A model generated the notes under the pieces. The model worked only from the letters and a program-made list of their open reading frames with translations, was not told the origin of the DNA and searched no databases. The position numbers were made by a program, and so were the translations under genes. DNA of 64,000 bases. Origin: JASGTU01 sp963821815. GTDB taxonomy: Bacteria; Chloroflexota; Anaerolineae; Caldilineales; Caldilineaceae. The stretch is from assembly GCA_963821815.1 (NCBI GenBank), contig CAWGFG010000006.1:2294001-2358000 (forward strand), written 5' to 3'. Numbering within the stretch: position 1 is the first letter of the stretch; each line of letters starts with the position of its first letter. Below are positions 35,661 to 45,244 of this stretch, piece by piece.

Positions 35661-36998
35661 GACAGCGGAATCGGCAGGCCGAATGGTTGATCTGTCAATG
35701 ACGCCGTCGACGCCGGTCAGGCGGAACACTCTGCGCATATGTCGAGCGGGATTAAGGCTGCGATAGAGTCGGTTCCATAAGGGCTTGAAATAGACTTCTT
35801 CGCCTAATCCACGCTTCTGTATCGCTTGTTCCGCCATTTCCAAGATGTGGTGCAGAAAGTCCGGCGCCGGCTCCCAAGCTAGCAGGCCGCGACGAACCGT
35901 ACGGTAGCGATAGTCGAGCATGATATCCCAGTGCGTGTCACCCAACACGTCGCGCACGTAGGTCTCTATCTCTTCTGCGCCTTCCACCAGGCCTAGACCC
36001 AGGGCGCACGCAGCCATGTGGCTTTCCCACGGCTGCTGGCATGCCGGTCGAATCTCCACCGTCCCGTAGGCGACCCGTGTGCGAGCGCTGTTCCAGATGT
36101 AGTGCTCGTGGTAGAGGAACAAGTCCATATCGGCGCCGTTCTGCAGCAACGCGTCTGCAAAGGTGTGTGAACTCGGAATAACCTCGCCGTCACTCTGCAA
36201 AATGAGGTGCTGAATATCAGCCGCTCGCCAGACGTAGTCCTCGAAGCTCGTAAAGGGCGACGCCGGCATCCCGTGGCGATGCTCGTTAGCATGGATAAGC
36301 TCCATCTCACCTTCACGACCGCTGTTGAACTCACTCCGCTTTCGACCGTAGACGGGCGAATTGGCGCACAGAGCAATGATCACAGGCGACATCAAATTGC
36401 CGAAATTGAGTATGCGCAGTGCTTCATCGCGCGTAATATCAATCTGCACCTGATCCGCTGCGGTCACGGTGTACCACAGCCATTCCTGACCCATGGCCCG
36501 ATACAGGCTTTGATAACGTTGTTTGGGCGACATAATGCGCAACGACGGATTCGTGACCGGTTGAATGCCGTAGCCAAGCAAGCGCCAGCCGAAGCTAGCC
36601 GCCGCACGCACGAGCATCCCGACAGCTTGCTGCATAATTCGTTCAATGCAATGTAAATCGGGGCAGGGCCGCGTGTTCACTTCGATGGTGCCCAGACCCA
36701 CCTCCAACGCATAGCTGAAGTCTTCGCCTTGCAGGGCAACGATCAAATTCGGGTTGGCGGGATCGGTCTTCTCCACGAAATCGCCCTGGCGAATGAGCGA
36801 ATCCCATAAGCGGCGCACGTCCGCAGCGGAACCGCTGGCATCGACAACGGGAAATTCAGCTTCACGTCCCACAATGCGCGGGCGCACGATCTCTTCAGGA
36901 AAACGACACTCGTAGTTGACGGCGATTTCCCGGACGATCGCGGCGAGTCGCGATTGGCTATCACCTTCGTGAGCCTGCGGATTGGTTGAGGGTATCAT
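35619..36998 (-). CDS. Glutamate-cysteine ligase family 2 (GCS2) protein
   Basis: A 459-residue ATP-dependent carboxylate-amine ligase of the GCS2/EgtA type, which joins glutamate to cysteine or another amine. Motifs: RIVGREAEFPVVD at the N-terminus, SYALEVGLGTIEVNTRPCPD, AADQVQIDITRDEALRIL, MSPVIIALCANSPVYGRKRS, HGMPASPFTSFEDYVW and YGTVEIRPACQQPWESH. AGGGGAA precedes the ATG at 36998. The product could be gamma-glutamylcysteine for glutathione- or ergothioneine-like thiols, or another gamma-glutamyl amide. A HAD gene lies 89 bases upstream on the same strand. Confidence 0.85.
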   Translation of the reverse strand: MIPSTNPQAHEGDSQSRLAAIVREIAVNYECRFPEEIVRPRIVGREAEFPVVDASGSAADVRRLWDSLIRQGDFVEKTDPANPNLIVALQGEDFSYALEVGLGTIEVNTRPCPDLHCIERIMQQAVGMLVRAAASFGWRLLGYGIQPVTNPSLRIMSPKQRYQSLYRAMGQEWLWYTVTAADQVQIDITRDEALRILNFGNLMSPVIIALCANSPVYGRKRSEFNSGREGEMELIHANEHRHGMPASPFTSFEDYVWRAADIQHLILQSDGEVIPSSHTFADALLQNGADMDLFLYHEHYIWNSARTRVAYGTVEIRPACQQPWESHMAACALGLGLVEGAEEIETYVRDVLGDTHWDIMLDYRYRTVRRGLLAWEPAPDFLHHILEMAEQAIQKRGLGEEVYFKPLWNRLYRSLNPARHMRRVFRLTGVDGVIDRSTIRPADSAVLPDPNGAHGFGAG

Positions 36999-37087
36999 GT
37001 GCAGGTTCCCCTGCGTAGCACACGAATGCTGTTCACGTGATTAAGAGAACTATCGAACATTCTTTGCACGGATCAATCCCGAACCTG

Positions 37088-37858
37088 CTATTGGAGACGA
37101 CGGACGATAGGCGGTAAATCACGCAGATCATTGCATACGACATCCGCCCGCGTATGGTCGGAACCGCGGTCGACAATACCGGTGAATAGGACTGTTCGCA
37201 TGCCAATGGATAGAGGACCGTCGATGTCATTACTCTCTCGATCGCCAACGTGGGCGATGAGATTCGGAGGCAACTCCAGTCCAAGAGCCGCCTGGTAGAA
37301 AACAGCAGTCGACGGCTTGGAAGCGCCCACCTCATCCGAAAAAACAAAGTAGTCGAAGTATTGAAGGAGACCCTTTTGTTGCAAGAGATGGCGTAAACCG
37401 CGACCATTTGTATGAATGGTATCGGAGATGACGCCCAACCTGTACTCTTCTGATAGGAGTTGCAATGTGTTATTGACGCCAGGCGCAAAGTCCGGTGGGA
37501 TGCGAATCTCCATGGCTTCAATGGCGCGCACCAGCTCATCGACCTCGCGAACCATCCGCGCATACTCGCCCGGGGGCGGCGAAAGGCCGAGATTCTCATA
37601 GGCGTAGTACATACGCACAGGAACAGCCGGCGTGTAGTGACCCTCGTGCCAATTTTCGCTAAAGCGCTTGTTGGAGCGGCGATAGGCCTCTTCCGCCTGT
37701 TCTCGGCTCACAGCCGGGTAGCGTTCCACAACGAAATCGGTGAACATTTGCAGGCGTGCGTCCGCCTTGCTTGGCAAGCCGAGCGCCGCCCGTTTCGGTT
37801 CATCGGAATCGTCGGCCGCGAGCGTATCCCAAAAGTCAAATGTGATTGCCATCACCAT
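37088..37858 (-). CDS. HAD family hydrolase (subfamily IA)
   Basis: A haloacid-dehalogenase-type phosphatase of 256 residues. The motifs are FDFWDTLAADD (nucleophile Asp and catalytic Asp), GVISDTIHT (motif II Ser/Thr region), EVGASKPSTAVF (Lys) and HVGDRESNDIDGPLSIGM (acidic metal residues). A four-helix cap region lies between motifs I and II. The start at 37858 gives the standard MVMAITFDFWDT; the frame is open back to 37936 without homology. The substrate is unknown. It is upstream of the GCS2 gene and may be co-transcribed. Confidence 0.87.
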   Translation of the reverse strand: MVMAITFDFWDTLAADDSDEPKRAALGLPSKADARLQMFTDFVVERYPAVSREQAEEAYRRSNKRFSENWHEGHYTPAVPVRMYYAYENLGLSPPPGEYARMVREVDELVRAIEAMEIRIPPDFAPGVNNTLQLLSEEYRLGVISDTIHTNGRGLRHLLQQKGLLQYFDYFVFSDEVGASKPSTAVFYQAALGLELPPNLIAHVGDRESNDIDGPLSIGMRTVLFTGIVDRGSDHTRADVVCNDLRDLPPIVRRLQ

Positions 37859-38116
37859 AGTAGCCGCATGATAGCACAGCGCAGAGCATTGAATAAGCGC
37901 TGCTGCACTAGACTTTGCATGTTCATCGGCTAACAAGGGTACGGCTGAAAGCGAGTTTTCAGCTCAAACAGCGCTGTATGCACGTGCGATATACGCTAGA
38001 GCTTTCTTGCCGTGTGGCGCTCCATTGCCTAGAATGCACCGAAGCGGGATCGCGCGTAGAAACGCAACAGACAAAGCGATGGGCGTATGTGCCTGGAAAA
38101 CAAAGCTTCTGAGCGG

Positions 38117-38629
38117 ATGACAAGCGCTGATGTACAAGCCTATATCGACGCGCAAGGACTTGACGCAACACTGGTGCACGATATCGGACATACGCCGACC
38201 GTTTCGGATGCAGCCAGAGCACTAGGCGTGCACACGGACCAGATTGTGAAGACGCTGCTGTTTTTGCTCAAACTCGACACCGACGACGGGAGCGAACTTA
38301 CGCCGCTTTTAGTAATCAGCAACGGAACGAACCGCGTCGACAAGAAGGCCATTGCGCAGAAATACAACATTGGTAAGAAGCGAGTGCGTCTTGCATCGCC
38401 GGACATTGTCCTCAACGTGCTCGGCTATCCTGCCGGCGGTGTGCCGCCCTTTGCGCACAAGAACGATGTCGCCGTGGTTCTCGACCAGTCCGTGATCGAC
38501 GTGCGTGAGCGCTTCGACGGCGTCATTTACGCCGGCGGCGGCGATGACGCCACGATGATGAAGCTAACGGTTGACGAACTGATATCGGTCACGAAGGCGG
38601 AAATTGTACCGGTCAGTGCAGCTGACTAG
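38117..38629 (+). CDS. YbaK/EbsC-type aminoacyl-tRNA deacylase
   Basis: A 170-residue trans-editing protein of the YbaK/ProX family, which removes wrong amino acids from tRNA. VSDAARALGVHTDQIVKTL, TPLLVISNGTNRVDKKAIAQ, KRVRLASPDIVLNVLGYPAG and GGVPPFAHKNDVAVVLDQSV follow the family in order, with the catalytic Lys (VKTL) and the GGVPPF motif. GAGCGG lies directly before the ATG at 38117. A start at 38087 would add ten non-conserved residues. It leads a plus-strand run of four genes to 41981. Confidence 0.88.
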   Translation: MTSADVQAYIDAQGLDATLVHDIGHTPTVSDAARALGVHTDQIVKTLLFLLKLDTDDGSELTPLLVISNGTNRVDKKAIAQKYNIGKKRVRLASPDIVLNVLGYPAGGVPPFAHKNDVAVVLDQSVIDVRERFDGVIYAGGGDDATMMKLTVDELISVTKAEIVPVSAAD

Positions 38630-38744
38630 TGCAACCGTGCCGACCAGATCGACGATGAAGCGTAATTGATGAGACAACTTAGCCGCGATTCGCTGTAGAT
38701 TCTGCACGCGACCAGACGAGCACTATCAGTGGAGGAACGAACGT

Positions 38745-39419
38745 ATGCCGAAACAAACAATCGCCGTTATCGGCGGCACAGGCGCCGAGGGATCCGGGTT
38801 GGCGGTTCGTTGGGCAGCCGCCGGACATGACGTTGTTATTGGCAGCCGGAACAAGGAAAAGGCCGAGAAAGTCTGCCAAGAGTTAGCCGAGCTGCTGCCT
38901 GCTGGAAGCGGCGTCCTCAGCGGCGAGACTAATGCCGGTGCAGCCGCGGCAGCCGATATCGTGGTCATCAGCGTACCATACGATTCACAAGCCGGAATTA
39001 TCGATCAAGTGGCTGAAGGATGCCATGGCAAGTCTGTCGTGACAGTCGGCGTCCCACTGAAACCGCCTAAGGTAAGCACAGTCTGGCGCCCGGATAGCGG
39101 CTCGGCAGCTCAAGAAGCCCAGGCGCAGCTCGGCGACGACGTCAATGTGGTTGCTGCATTTCAAAACATTTCGGCAGGTCACCTAAAGGACCTGGCGTGG
39201 CAAGCCGACTCTGACGTACTTGTTACAGGTGACGATAAGGCGGCTAAGCAGGATGTTATGGAACTCGTACGCGAGTCTGGCTTCTACGCCATCGATGCCG
39301 GCCCATTAGCCAATTCGTCCGTCGTCGAGGGCTTGACGGCTGTGCTAGTTGGCATTAACATCCGCCACAAGGTCAAAGGCGCGGGCATCCGGATCACAGG
39401 GATAAACCGCGACGAATAA
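38745..39419 (+). CDS. npdG: F420-dependent NADP oxidoreductase (NpdG-like)
   Basis: It moves hydride between reduced coenzyme F420 and NADP. The 224-residue protein has AVIGGTGAEGSGLAVRWAAA as the NADP-binding loop, then VVIGSRNKEKAEKVCQELA, a SRNKEKA basic site for the 2-prime phosphate, and DIVVISVPYDSQAGIID. The end (VLVGINIRHKVKGAGIRITG) is the F420-reductase family C-terminus. Homologues also act as NADP reductases without F420. GGAGG precedes the ATG. It follows the YbaK-type gene and precedes the Cys/Met enzyme; no F420 biosynthesis gene is in this window. Confidence 0.88.
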   Translation: MPKQTIAVIGGTGAEGSGLAVRWAAAGHDVVIGSRNKEKAEKVCQELAELLPAGSGVLSGETNAGAAAAADIVVISVPYDSQAGIIDQVAEGCHGKSVVTVGVPLKPPKVSTVWRPDSGSAAQEAQAQLGDDVNVVAAFQNISAGHLKDLAWQADSDVLVTGDDKAAKQDVMELVRESGFYAIDAGPLANSSVVEGLTAVLVGINIRHKVKGAGIRITGINRDE

Positions 39420-39463
39420 CCGCTGCACCACTACATCACAATCACATAGTAACTGGAGGAAAG

Positions 39464-40582
39464 ATGCGACCTGAGACGTTGGCTGTGCATGCCGGTCGAC
39501 GCATAGACCCTGGCACAAAGGCAGTTATGCCCCCCATCGTGCTGTCCACTACATTTGAAAGAGACGCAGACGGCAGCTACGAACATGGGTACGTCTATTC
39601 GCGCTCAGACAATCCCAACCGCCATTCCCTGGAACAGTGCATGGCAGAACTCGAAGGCGGCGTGGCTGCGGCGGCGTTTGCATCCGGGCAGGCGGCGTCC
39701 ATGAGCGTATTGCAGTCGCTGCGTGCGGGAGACCACGTACTGCTGCCGGATGACGTCTATTTTGGTACCAGAAATCTGGCGCAGGACACGCTTGGCCAGT
39801 GGGGTCTGCAATCAACCATCGTTGACATGACAAACTTAGAAAGCTTGAAGGCGGCAATCCAAGAGAACACGCGTCTCATCTGGGTGGAGACGCCGTCCAA
39901 TCCATTGCTGAAAATAACGGATATCGCCAAGGTCGCCGACATTGCACATGAAGCCGGCGCGATGTGCCTAGTGGATAATACGTGGATGTCGCCCATTGGC
40001 CAACGCCCGATCGATCTAGGTGCAGACCTCGTAATGCACGCAACAACCAAGTATTTGGGCGGTCACAGCGACGTGCTGGGCGGCATCGTCGTCGCCAAGC
40101 AGGAGACTGACTTCTTTGCACGGATGCGCTCGGTACAGAAGAATGGCGGCGCCGTGCAAGCTCCGTTCGACTGTTGGTTGCTCTTGCGCAGCATCAGCAG
40201 TCTGCCCTATCGTGTGCGCGCCCACACGGAAAATGCGCGCCAGATTGCCGAGTTTCTATCGCGCAATCCGCGCCTGGTCGCCGTCCACTATCCTGGGCTG
40301 GAACAGCACCCCGGCTACGAAATCGCGGCCAAGCAAATGTTACTTAGCGGCGGCATGATGTCAATCCAAGTTGCAGGTGGCGCAGATGAAGCAATGGAAG
40401 TTGCATCGCGTGTGAAACTCTTCACCCGAGCAACAAGTCTCGGCGGCGTCGAGAGCCTAATCGAGCACCGGGCGTCCATCGAAGGACCGGATACGCTGAC
40501 TCCGCCGAACCTGCTGCGACTCTCCATCGGCCTAGAACATGTGGACGACCTGATTGCTGACCTCGAACAGGCTCTAGCATAG
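39464..40582 (+). CDS. Cystathionine gamma-synthase / gamma-lyase family PLP enzyme
   Basis: A 372-residue fold-type I PLP enzyme of the Cys/Met metabolism family. Motifs: YVYSRSDNPNRHSLEQCMAE (substrate phosphate or cofactor loop with Tyr-Arg), AAFASGQAAS (glycine loop), ETPSNPLLKITDI, VDNTWMSPIGQRPIDLGAD with the Asp for the pyridine nitrogen, HATTKYLGGHSDV with the Schiff-base Lys, and TSLGGVESLIEHRAS near the C-terminus. Synthase or lyase activity cannot be told apart here. TGGAGG precedes the ATG. Gap to the YqeC-MocA gene is 16 bases. Confidence 0.93.
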   Translation: MRPETLAVHAGRRIDPGTKAVMPPIVLSTTFERDADGSYEHGYVYSRSDNPNRHSLEQCMAELEGGVAAAAFASGQAASMSVLQSLRAGDHVLLPDDVYFGTRNLAQDTLGQWGLQSTIVDMTNLESLKAAIQENTRLIWVETPSNPLLKITDIAKVADIAHEAGAMCLVDNTWMSPIGQRPIDLGADLVMHATTKYLGGHSDVLGGIVVAKQETDFFARMRSVQKNGGAVQAPFDCWLLLRSISSLPYRVRAHTENARQIAEFLSRNPRLVAVHYPGLEQHPGYEIAAKQMLLSGGMMSIQVAGGADEAMEVASRVKLFTRATSLGGVESLIEHRASIEGPDTLTPPNLLRLSIGLEHVDDLIADLEQALA

Positions 40583-40598
40583 GATCCCGTAGCACGTT

Positions 40599-41981
40599 AT
40601 GCGGCTTTGCGACGCACTTCGACTGGACCAGGCGCCGACGCCTCATGTGATTGCACTCACCGGCGGCGGCGGCAAGACCAGCACGCTCTACCGGCTGGCT
40701 GCCGAGTTGACCGCGCAGGGTAAGCGTGTGATCTGCACAGCGTCGACTCGCCTTGCCGCATACGAGGTCGAGTCGACGCCTGGCATTGTGGAAGCCGCGC
40801 CGGGCGTTTCACTGCCTGAGTTGCTGAACAGTATTCGAACTGCGCTGGATCGACACAATCTGTGTCTGCTGGTGACGCCCGAAATTGTGGATGCCGGCGT
40901 CAAGAAGTACCCCGGCGTATCCACTGACATCGTAGATGCTCTGGCGGCACGTGCGGACGAGATAGGCGTCGATGCCGTCATAGTAGAGGCGGACGGCGCG
41001 AAGATGCTGCCGTTGAAAGCGCCGGCGGAACACGAACCACAAATACCTGCCTCCACGACGATACTACTCAGTTTCGTTGGCATGGACGCAGTTGGTCTCT
41101 CCATTGCCAAAGGCACAGTTCATCGTCCAGATATCGTGCGCAACGTACTTGGATTGCCCGAGAGCGCCGCACCGGCAGTCACGCCACGACATTTCGCTAC
41201 CCTCCTGGCTTCAGCCAACGGCGGGCGCAAGCACTGCCCAACCGGCGCTCGATACTTCGCAGTGCTCAACAAAGCCGACACAGACATTCAACGGGCGTGC
41301 GCTAGGATCAGCGCTCGACTGTTGCGTGACCATGGCATTCAATCACTCATCACATCCACAGGCAACGAAGATATGGAAGCGGTCCACGAGCGATGGGCGC
41401 CGATTTCTGTGATTGTCTTGGCAGGCGGTGAAGCCAGTCGCTACGGCGCGCCGAAACAGCTTGCCGTCGTTGACGGTGAACCGCTGATCGTGCGCGCGGT
41501 GCGCAACGCACGACAGAGCGGCGCAGACGAGGTCATTGTAGTCACCGGCGCCTATGCAGACCAGACCCGCGAATGTCTCGCCCAGCACATGGATCTTCGC
41601 CAACCGTGGCTGCGCGTTGTTCACAACGCACGCTGGAATGAGGGGCAGGCTACAAGTATGCATGCCGGTTTGAATGGACTGGCGCAGGGCACTCAGGCGG
41701 TTATCTTCATGCCAGTTGACCAGCCATTTCTGCCCCTGAAACTTCTCAGGCGCCTCAACCGCGCGTGGCAGTTGGGCGCGGATTTGGTGACGCCGAATGT
41801 GGACGGACAGATGCGCGGTTCGCCTGCGCTCTTCGATTGTCAATTCTGGGCTGAGCTGCTCGCCGTGAAGGGCGATGTGGGCGGACGCGACATCCTAGCG
41901 CAGCATGCTGATCAAATTGTCAGCATCCCTGCTTCTGCCACTGAGCTGCAGGATATCGACTACCCACATCCAAGTGAATAA
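40599..41981 (+). CDS. YqeC-MocA fusion (selenium-dependent hydroxylase accessory + Mo-cofactor cytidylyltransferase)
   Basis: One 460-residue protein joins two families. Residues 1-265 are YqeC-like: P-loop TGGGGKTS (21-28), VDAVIVEADGAKMLPLKAPA and EHEPQIPAST. From about residue 271 (SVIVLAGGEASRYGAPKQL) it is a MobA/MocA-type nucleotidyltransferase, with IVVTGAYADQT, NEGQATSMHAGL and MPVDQPFLP. MocA makes the cytosine dinucleotide form of the molybdenum cofactor, and YqeC is a factor of selenium-dependent molybdenum hydroxylases. In many genomes they are separate neighbours. The last gene of the plus-strand run, with a Mo oxidoreductase 6 kb upstream. Confidence 0.9.
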   Translation: MRLCDALRLDQAPTPHVIALTGGGGKTSTLYRLAAELTAQGKRVICTASTRLAAYEVESTPGIVEAAPGVSLPELLNSIRTALDRHNLCLLVTPEIVDAGVKKYPGVSTDIVDALAARADEIGVDAVIVEADGAKMLPLKAPAEHEPQIPASTTILLSFVGMDAVGLSIAKGTVHRPDIVRNVLGLPESAAPAVTPRHFATLLASANGGRKHCPTGARYFAVLNKADTDIQRACARISARLLRDHGIQSLITSTGNEDMEAVHERWAPISVIVLAGGEASRYGAPKQLAVVDGEPLIVRAVRNARQSGADEVIVVTGAYADQTRECLAQHMDLRQPWLRVVHNARWNEGQATSMHAGLNGLAQGTQAVIFMPVDQPFLPLKLLRRLNRAWQLGADLVTPNVDGQMRGSPALFDCQFWAELLAVKGDVGGRDILAQHADQIVSIPASATELQDIDYPHPSE

Positions 41982-42053
41982 TGGCCCTAACTCAAGACTC
42001 GGTACGGGGTCGGAATATCTTGCGGCACTCAGAGACGCCGTCACGCACGGGTA

Positions 42054-42587
42054 CTAGACCACGTAACTGTGCTGGATTGCACCCAATACGGCGCCGCTGA
42101 TGGGACCGCCTGCGGTCATATCGATGTCGCGCAGCGAATCGTCGCCTGATGGACGAATCCTGATGTGAAGTCGGTCTGCAGGCAACGCCGACTCAATCCG
42201 CTCGGCCCATTCGATCACCACGACAGCGCCCTGTTCAGGGTCGGTCAACATCTCCGGATCGAGTATCTCTTCCAGCCCGAACGTCGTCGATTGCAACAGG
42301 ACCTCGTCGGGCAGGTCGCCCAGGCGGTACGTATCTACATGGATTAGCCTTGTGGCGGCAGCCCGTCCATACTCGTTGACCAGTGTAAAAGTAGGACTTG
42401 TGACTCGATCATCAATGCCCATTGCTTCAGCAAGTCCCTGGGTAAAGGTAGTTTTCCCGGCGCCTAAATCTCCTTGAAGAGCGATGATTAAGCCCGGTTT
42501 GGCCGCTTCGCCAACCGCCATGCCTAATTCATGTGTATGAACGGATGATAAATGGAACATGCGTATTGACTCATCCGGAGATACCAC
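42054..42587 (-). CDS. tsaE: tRNA threonylcarbamoyladenosine biosynthesis ATPase TsaE
   Basis: TsaE supports t6A37 modification of ANN-decoding tRNAs with TsaB and TsaD. The 177-residue protein shows QGDLGAGKTTFTQGLAEAMG (Walker A, 39-46), VTSPTFTLVNEYG, LIHVDTYRL and VVVIEWAERIESALPADRL, all family landmarks; it carries about 20 extra C-terminal residues. The GTG at 42587 starts three bases after the upstream stop at 42591; an ATG at 42560 is an alternative. No TsaB or TsaD gene is in the window. Confidence 0.93.
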   Translation of the reverse strand: MVSPDESIRMFHLSSVHTHELGMAVGEAAKPGLIIALQGDLGAGKTTFTQGLAEAMGIDDRVTSPTFTLVNEYGRAAATRLIHVDTYRLGDLPDEVLLQSTTFGLEEILDPEMLTDPEQGAVVVIEWAERIESALPADRLHIRIRPSGDDSLRDIDMTAGGPISGAVLGAIQHSYVV

Positions 42588-42590
42588 GCC

Positions 42591-45101
42591 TTAAGCCTCT
42601 TCCATAATCATCCGGCGTACGTCTTCCGTGCAGGTAAGGACCAGTTCCTTTGCACGTTCCTCGCTGTGGGCTTCAGCGGTCACATTGCAGACGGGCATCT
42701 CCGGGTCTGGTTTGAAATGCAGCCATTCGCCGTTCTCCAACCATATTTTGACGCCGTCGGTCTTGTCCATGTGGACGTCCGTGAACCTTTCATTGAACTT
42801 GCGCATGACCATGCCTTTGTCATTGGTCGGGCAATCCACACTTTGTTCGTAGATATGATACTCTGGTAACTCTCCGACTACGGCGCTGATAGGCTGGTCG
42901 CGTCTTGCGAGATACTCCAACAGTTTCATCGAAGCCATCATGCCGTCGACGAATGGCAGAAAGTCTGCCATGATATAGCCTCCGTGTCCATCCACGATTA
43001 AGGCTGGGTGACGATCCTCGATTACCTGGAGTACATCGGACAGGTTTAGCACCGTGCGAATTAGCTCGCTACCGTGGCGATGGGCGATCTCCTCGAAGGC
43101 ATTGGGCATTGTCACTGGCACGGCCACTGGTCGACCTGGTTCCAAAGTCAGCGCCAGTTCCACCATTAAGGCAGCGGCAGTAACATCATTGAGGCTGTTA
43201 CCGTGCTCGTCGATGATAAAGATACGCTCACCGCCAACGTCGAACTGGATGCCCAAGTCCGCGCCGAGGACGTCGACAATGGCTGCCGTGCGTCGCCGGT
43301 TGTTCTCGAACAATTCATGCAACATAGCGAGCTTAGTCTCGTCCATGCGTGCGTTCAGCGGTACCACATCTACCGCGAGACGGTTGAGCACCTGTGTCAG
43401 CGTATCAGCCGTCAGCCCGTGTGAATAGTCGATGACCATGCGGAAGTCAGATTGCTGGATAGCGTTGATGTCCAGGTGATTCAGAAAATCGCTCACATAA
43501 CGATCGATGGGCTCACCTGCGTAGCGAATAATGCCGATCTCGTCAAGATAGGCGCGGCGGAAATCCTCTCGAAAATAGGCGCGCTCGATTTCCCGTTGTT
43601 CATTCGTGGTCAGATCGGTGCCGTGTCCGTTGATGAGCCTAATGTCGACCACGCGTTGGTCATACGGGCTGATGCGGACGTGGATGCCGGCAGTGACATT
43701 CTCGTTGCTGCGCACATAGTGTCGTAGAACGGGAATTGGCGCAGTACCAAGGTCCAACACATTGACGCCGGTGCCAGGCAAGCCGCTGATAAGCGCCCTT
43801 TTCAGCATACGCGACGAACGGTGCGAATCGCGGTTGATGGCAACGTCAGTGCCCGCTTTCAGGGTGGCGCCGAGCGCTGCACCTAGCTTGGCTGCCACTT
43901 CCGATGTCAAATCCACGTTGACGACGCCGGTTACGCCGTAGCGCCCAAAGAGCCGATGACGTCCTTGATTACCCCAGATAATGCTATCCTGCACCGTCGC
44001 ACCGGCCTCAACCTGCTTCAGAGGCCACAGCTTTACATCAGAATGGATCACCGAGCCTTCGCCCAAAATACAGTTGTCGCCGATGACCACGCCTTCGAAC
44101 AGCACGACGCCCGATTTCAGACTGCATTGTCGCGAGATGATAGCGCCGCGTAGCTCGCAATTCTCGCCCACATAGTTGTTTCGCCACAGGACACTGCGTT
44201 CGATGCGAGTATAGGCGTCAATGACGGAATAGTCGCGAATTACCGTCGGTCCGTAGATGGTCACATCACCTTTGATCTTGACGCCGTCGCCCAGGTAGAT
44301 GGGGCCGAAAAGTTGGGCGCTGGGTGCGATGTCTACTTCCTTTCCCACGTAGATGCCGCCACCGATATGATCGCCGATAGGCTCGCCACTCTTCACCCGA
44401 CCATAAAGCAAGTCCGCATTGGCGCGGCGGTACTCTTCAACATCGCCGATATCACACCAGTATCCCTCCGCAGTGTAGCCATAGGCTGGCAACCGATCGG
44501 ACAACATGCGTGGGAACAGATCTCGAGAGAAATCATAGGGTACGTCTGCCGGGATCAGGTCCAGGACCTCCGGCTCCAGTACATAGATACCGGTGTTCAC
44601 CGTGTCGGAGATAACTTCTCCCCAGCTGGGTTTCTCTTGAAATTGGGTGATGCGTCCTTCTTCGTTTGTGACTATGACACCAAATTCCAACGGATTCGGT
44701 ACGCGCGTCAGTGTCAAGGAGGCCAACGCCTGACGATTGTGATGCGCCTGAATAATCTCACTCAGATTGAAATCGGTAAATGCATCGCCGCTGATCACTA
44801 AGAAGGTGTCGTCCAGCAGGCGCGCCGCATTGCGTACACTACCGGCTGTGCCGAGCGGGTTTTCTTCGACAACATAGGAAATACTAACACCGAAATTGCT
44901 GCCATCCTCAAAGTAGTCTTGGATGACGCCTGCCATGTAGCGCAGTGTGACAACAATTTCCGTGATGCCATGTTGCTTCAGAAGATCCACAATATGGCTC
45001 ATCACAGATTTGTTGACGATTGGCACGGTCGGCTTTGGCCGCATAACGGTCAGCGGTCGTAACCGTGAACCCTCTCCACCTGCCATCAGAACGGCTTTCA
45101 C
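42591..45101 (-). CDS. Sugar-1-phosphate nucleotidyltransferase fused to a degenerate phosphomannomutase domain
   Basis: The 836-residue protein has a nucleotidyltransferase (1-235; GGEGSRLRP at 8-16, catalytic Asp region ISGDAFTD), a left-handed beta-helix (about 245-370; LGDGVKI, VGENCELRGA, IGDNCILGEG) and a phosphomannomutase-like half (about 400-836). Such fusions, annotated mannose-1-phosphate guanylyltransferase, feed GDP-mannose to glycans. In the mutase half the phosphoserine loop reads GIHVRISPYD (472-481), the metal loop DVGGER (621-626) and the phosphate loop KPDPEMP (797-803), each altered from TASHNP, DGDxDR and RPSGTEP. So only the nucleotidyltransferase half is expected to be active. 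Confidence 0.88.
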   Translation of the reverse strand: MKAVLMAGGEGSRLRPLTVMRPKPTVPIVNKSVMSHIVDLLKQHGITEIVVTLRYMAGVIQDYFEDGSNFGVSISYVVEENPLGTAGSVRNAARLLDDTFLVISGDAFTDFNLSEIIQAHHNRQALASLTLTRVPNPLEFGVIVTNEEGRITQFQEKPSWGEVISDTVNTGIYVLEPEVLDLIPADVPYDFSRDLFPRMLSDRLPAYGYTAEGYWCDIGDVEEYRRANADLLYGRVKSGEPIGDHIGGGIYVGKEVDIAPSAQLFGPIYLGDGVKIKGDVTIYGPTVIRDYSVIDAYTRIERSVLWRNNYVGENCELRGAIISRQCSLKSGVVLFEGVVIGDNCILGEGSVIHSDVKLWPLKQVEAGATVQDSIIWGNQGRHRLFGRYGVTGVVNVDLTSEVAAKLGAALGATLKAGTDVAINRDSHRSSRMLKRALISGLPGTGVNVLDLGTAPIPVLRHYVRSNENVTAGIHVRISPYDQRVVDIRLINGHGTDLTTNEQREIERAYFREDFRRAYLDEIGIIRYAGEPIDRYVSDFLNHLDINAIQQSDFRMVIDYSHGLTADTLTQVLNRLAVDVVPLNARMDETKLAMLHELFENNRRRTAAIVDVLGADLGIQFDVGGERIFIIDEHGNSLNDVTAAALMVELALTLEPGRPVAVPVTMPNAFEEIAHRHGSELIRTVLNLSDVLQVIEDRHPALIVDGHGGYIMADFLPFVDGMMASMKLLEYLARRDQPISAVVGELPEYHIYEQSVDCPTNDKGMVMRKFNERFTDVHMDKTDGVKIWLENGEWLHFKPDPEMPVCNVTAEAHSEERAKELVLTCTEDVRRMIMEEA

Positions 45102-45244
45102 ATCTGCTCCTTTAGCTGGTTACCGAACCTGTGAGTGTGTCACCATTGGCTGGCCAAGAATAGTGTGTGAGCTAAGAAGTAGGAAAAGGCGACGACTGAT
45201 CTGCCGGCTAGGTACTGTCTCTCGCGTTGTGCATCCGGCCATTT

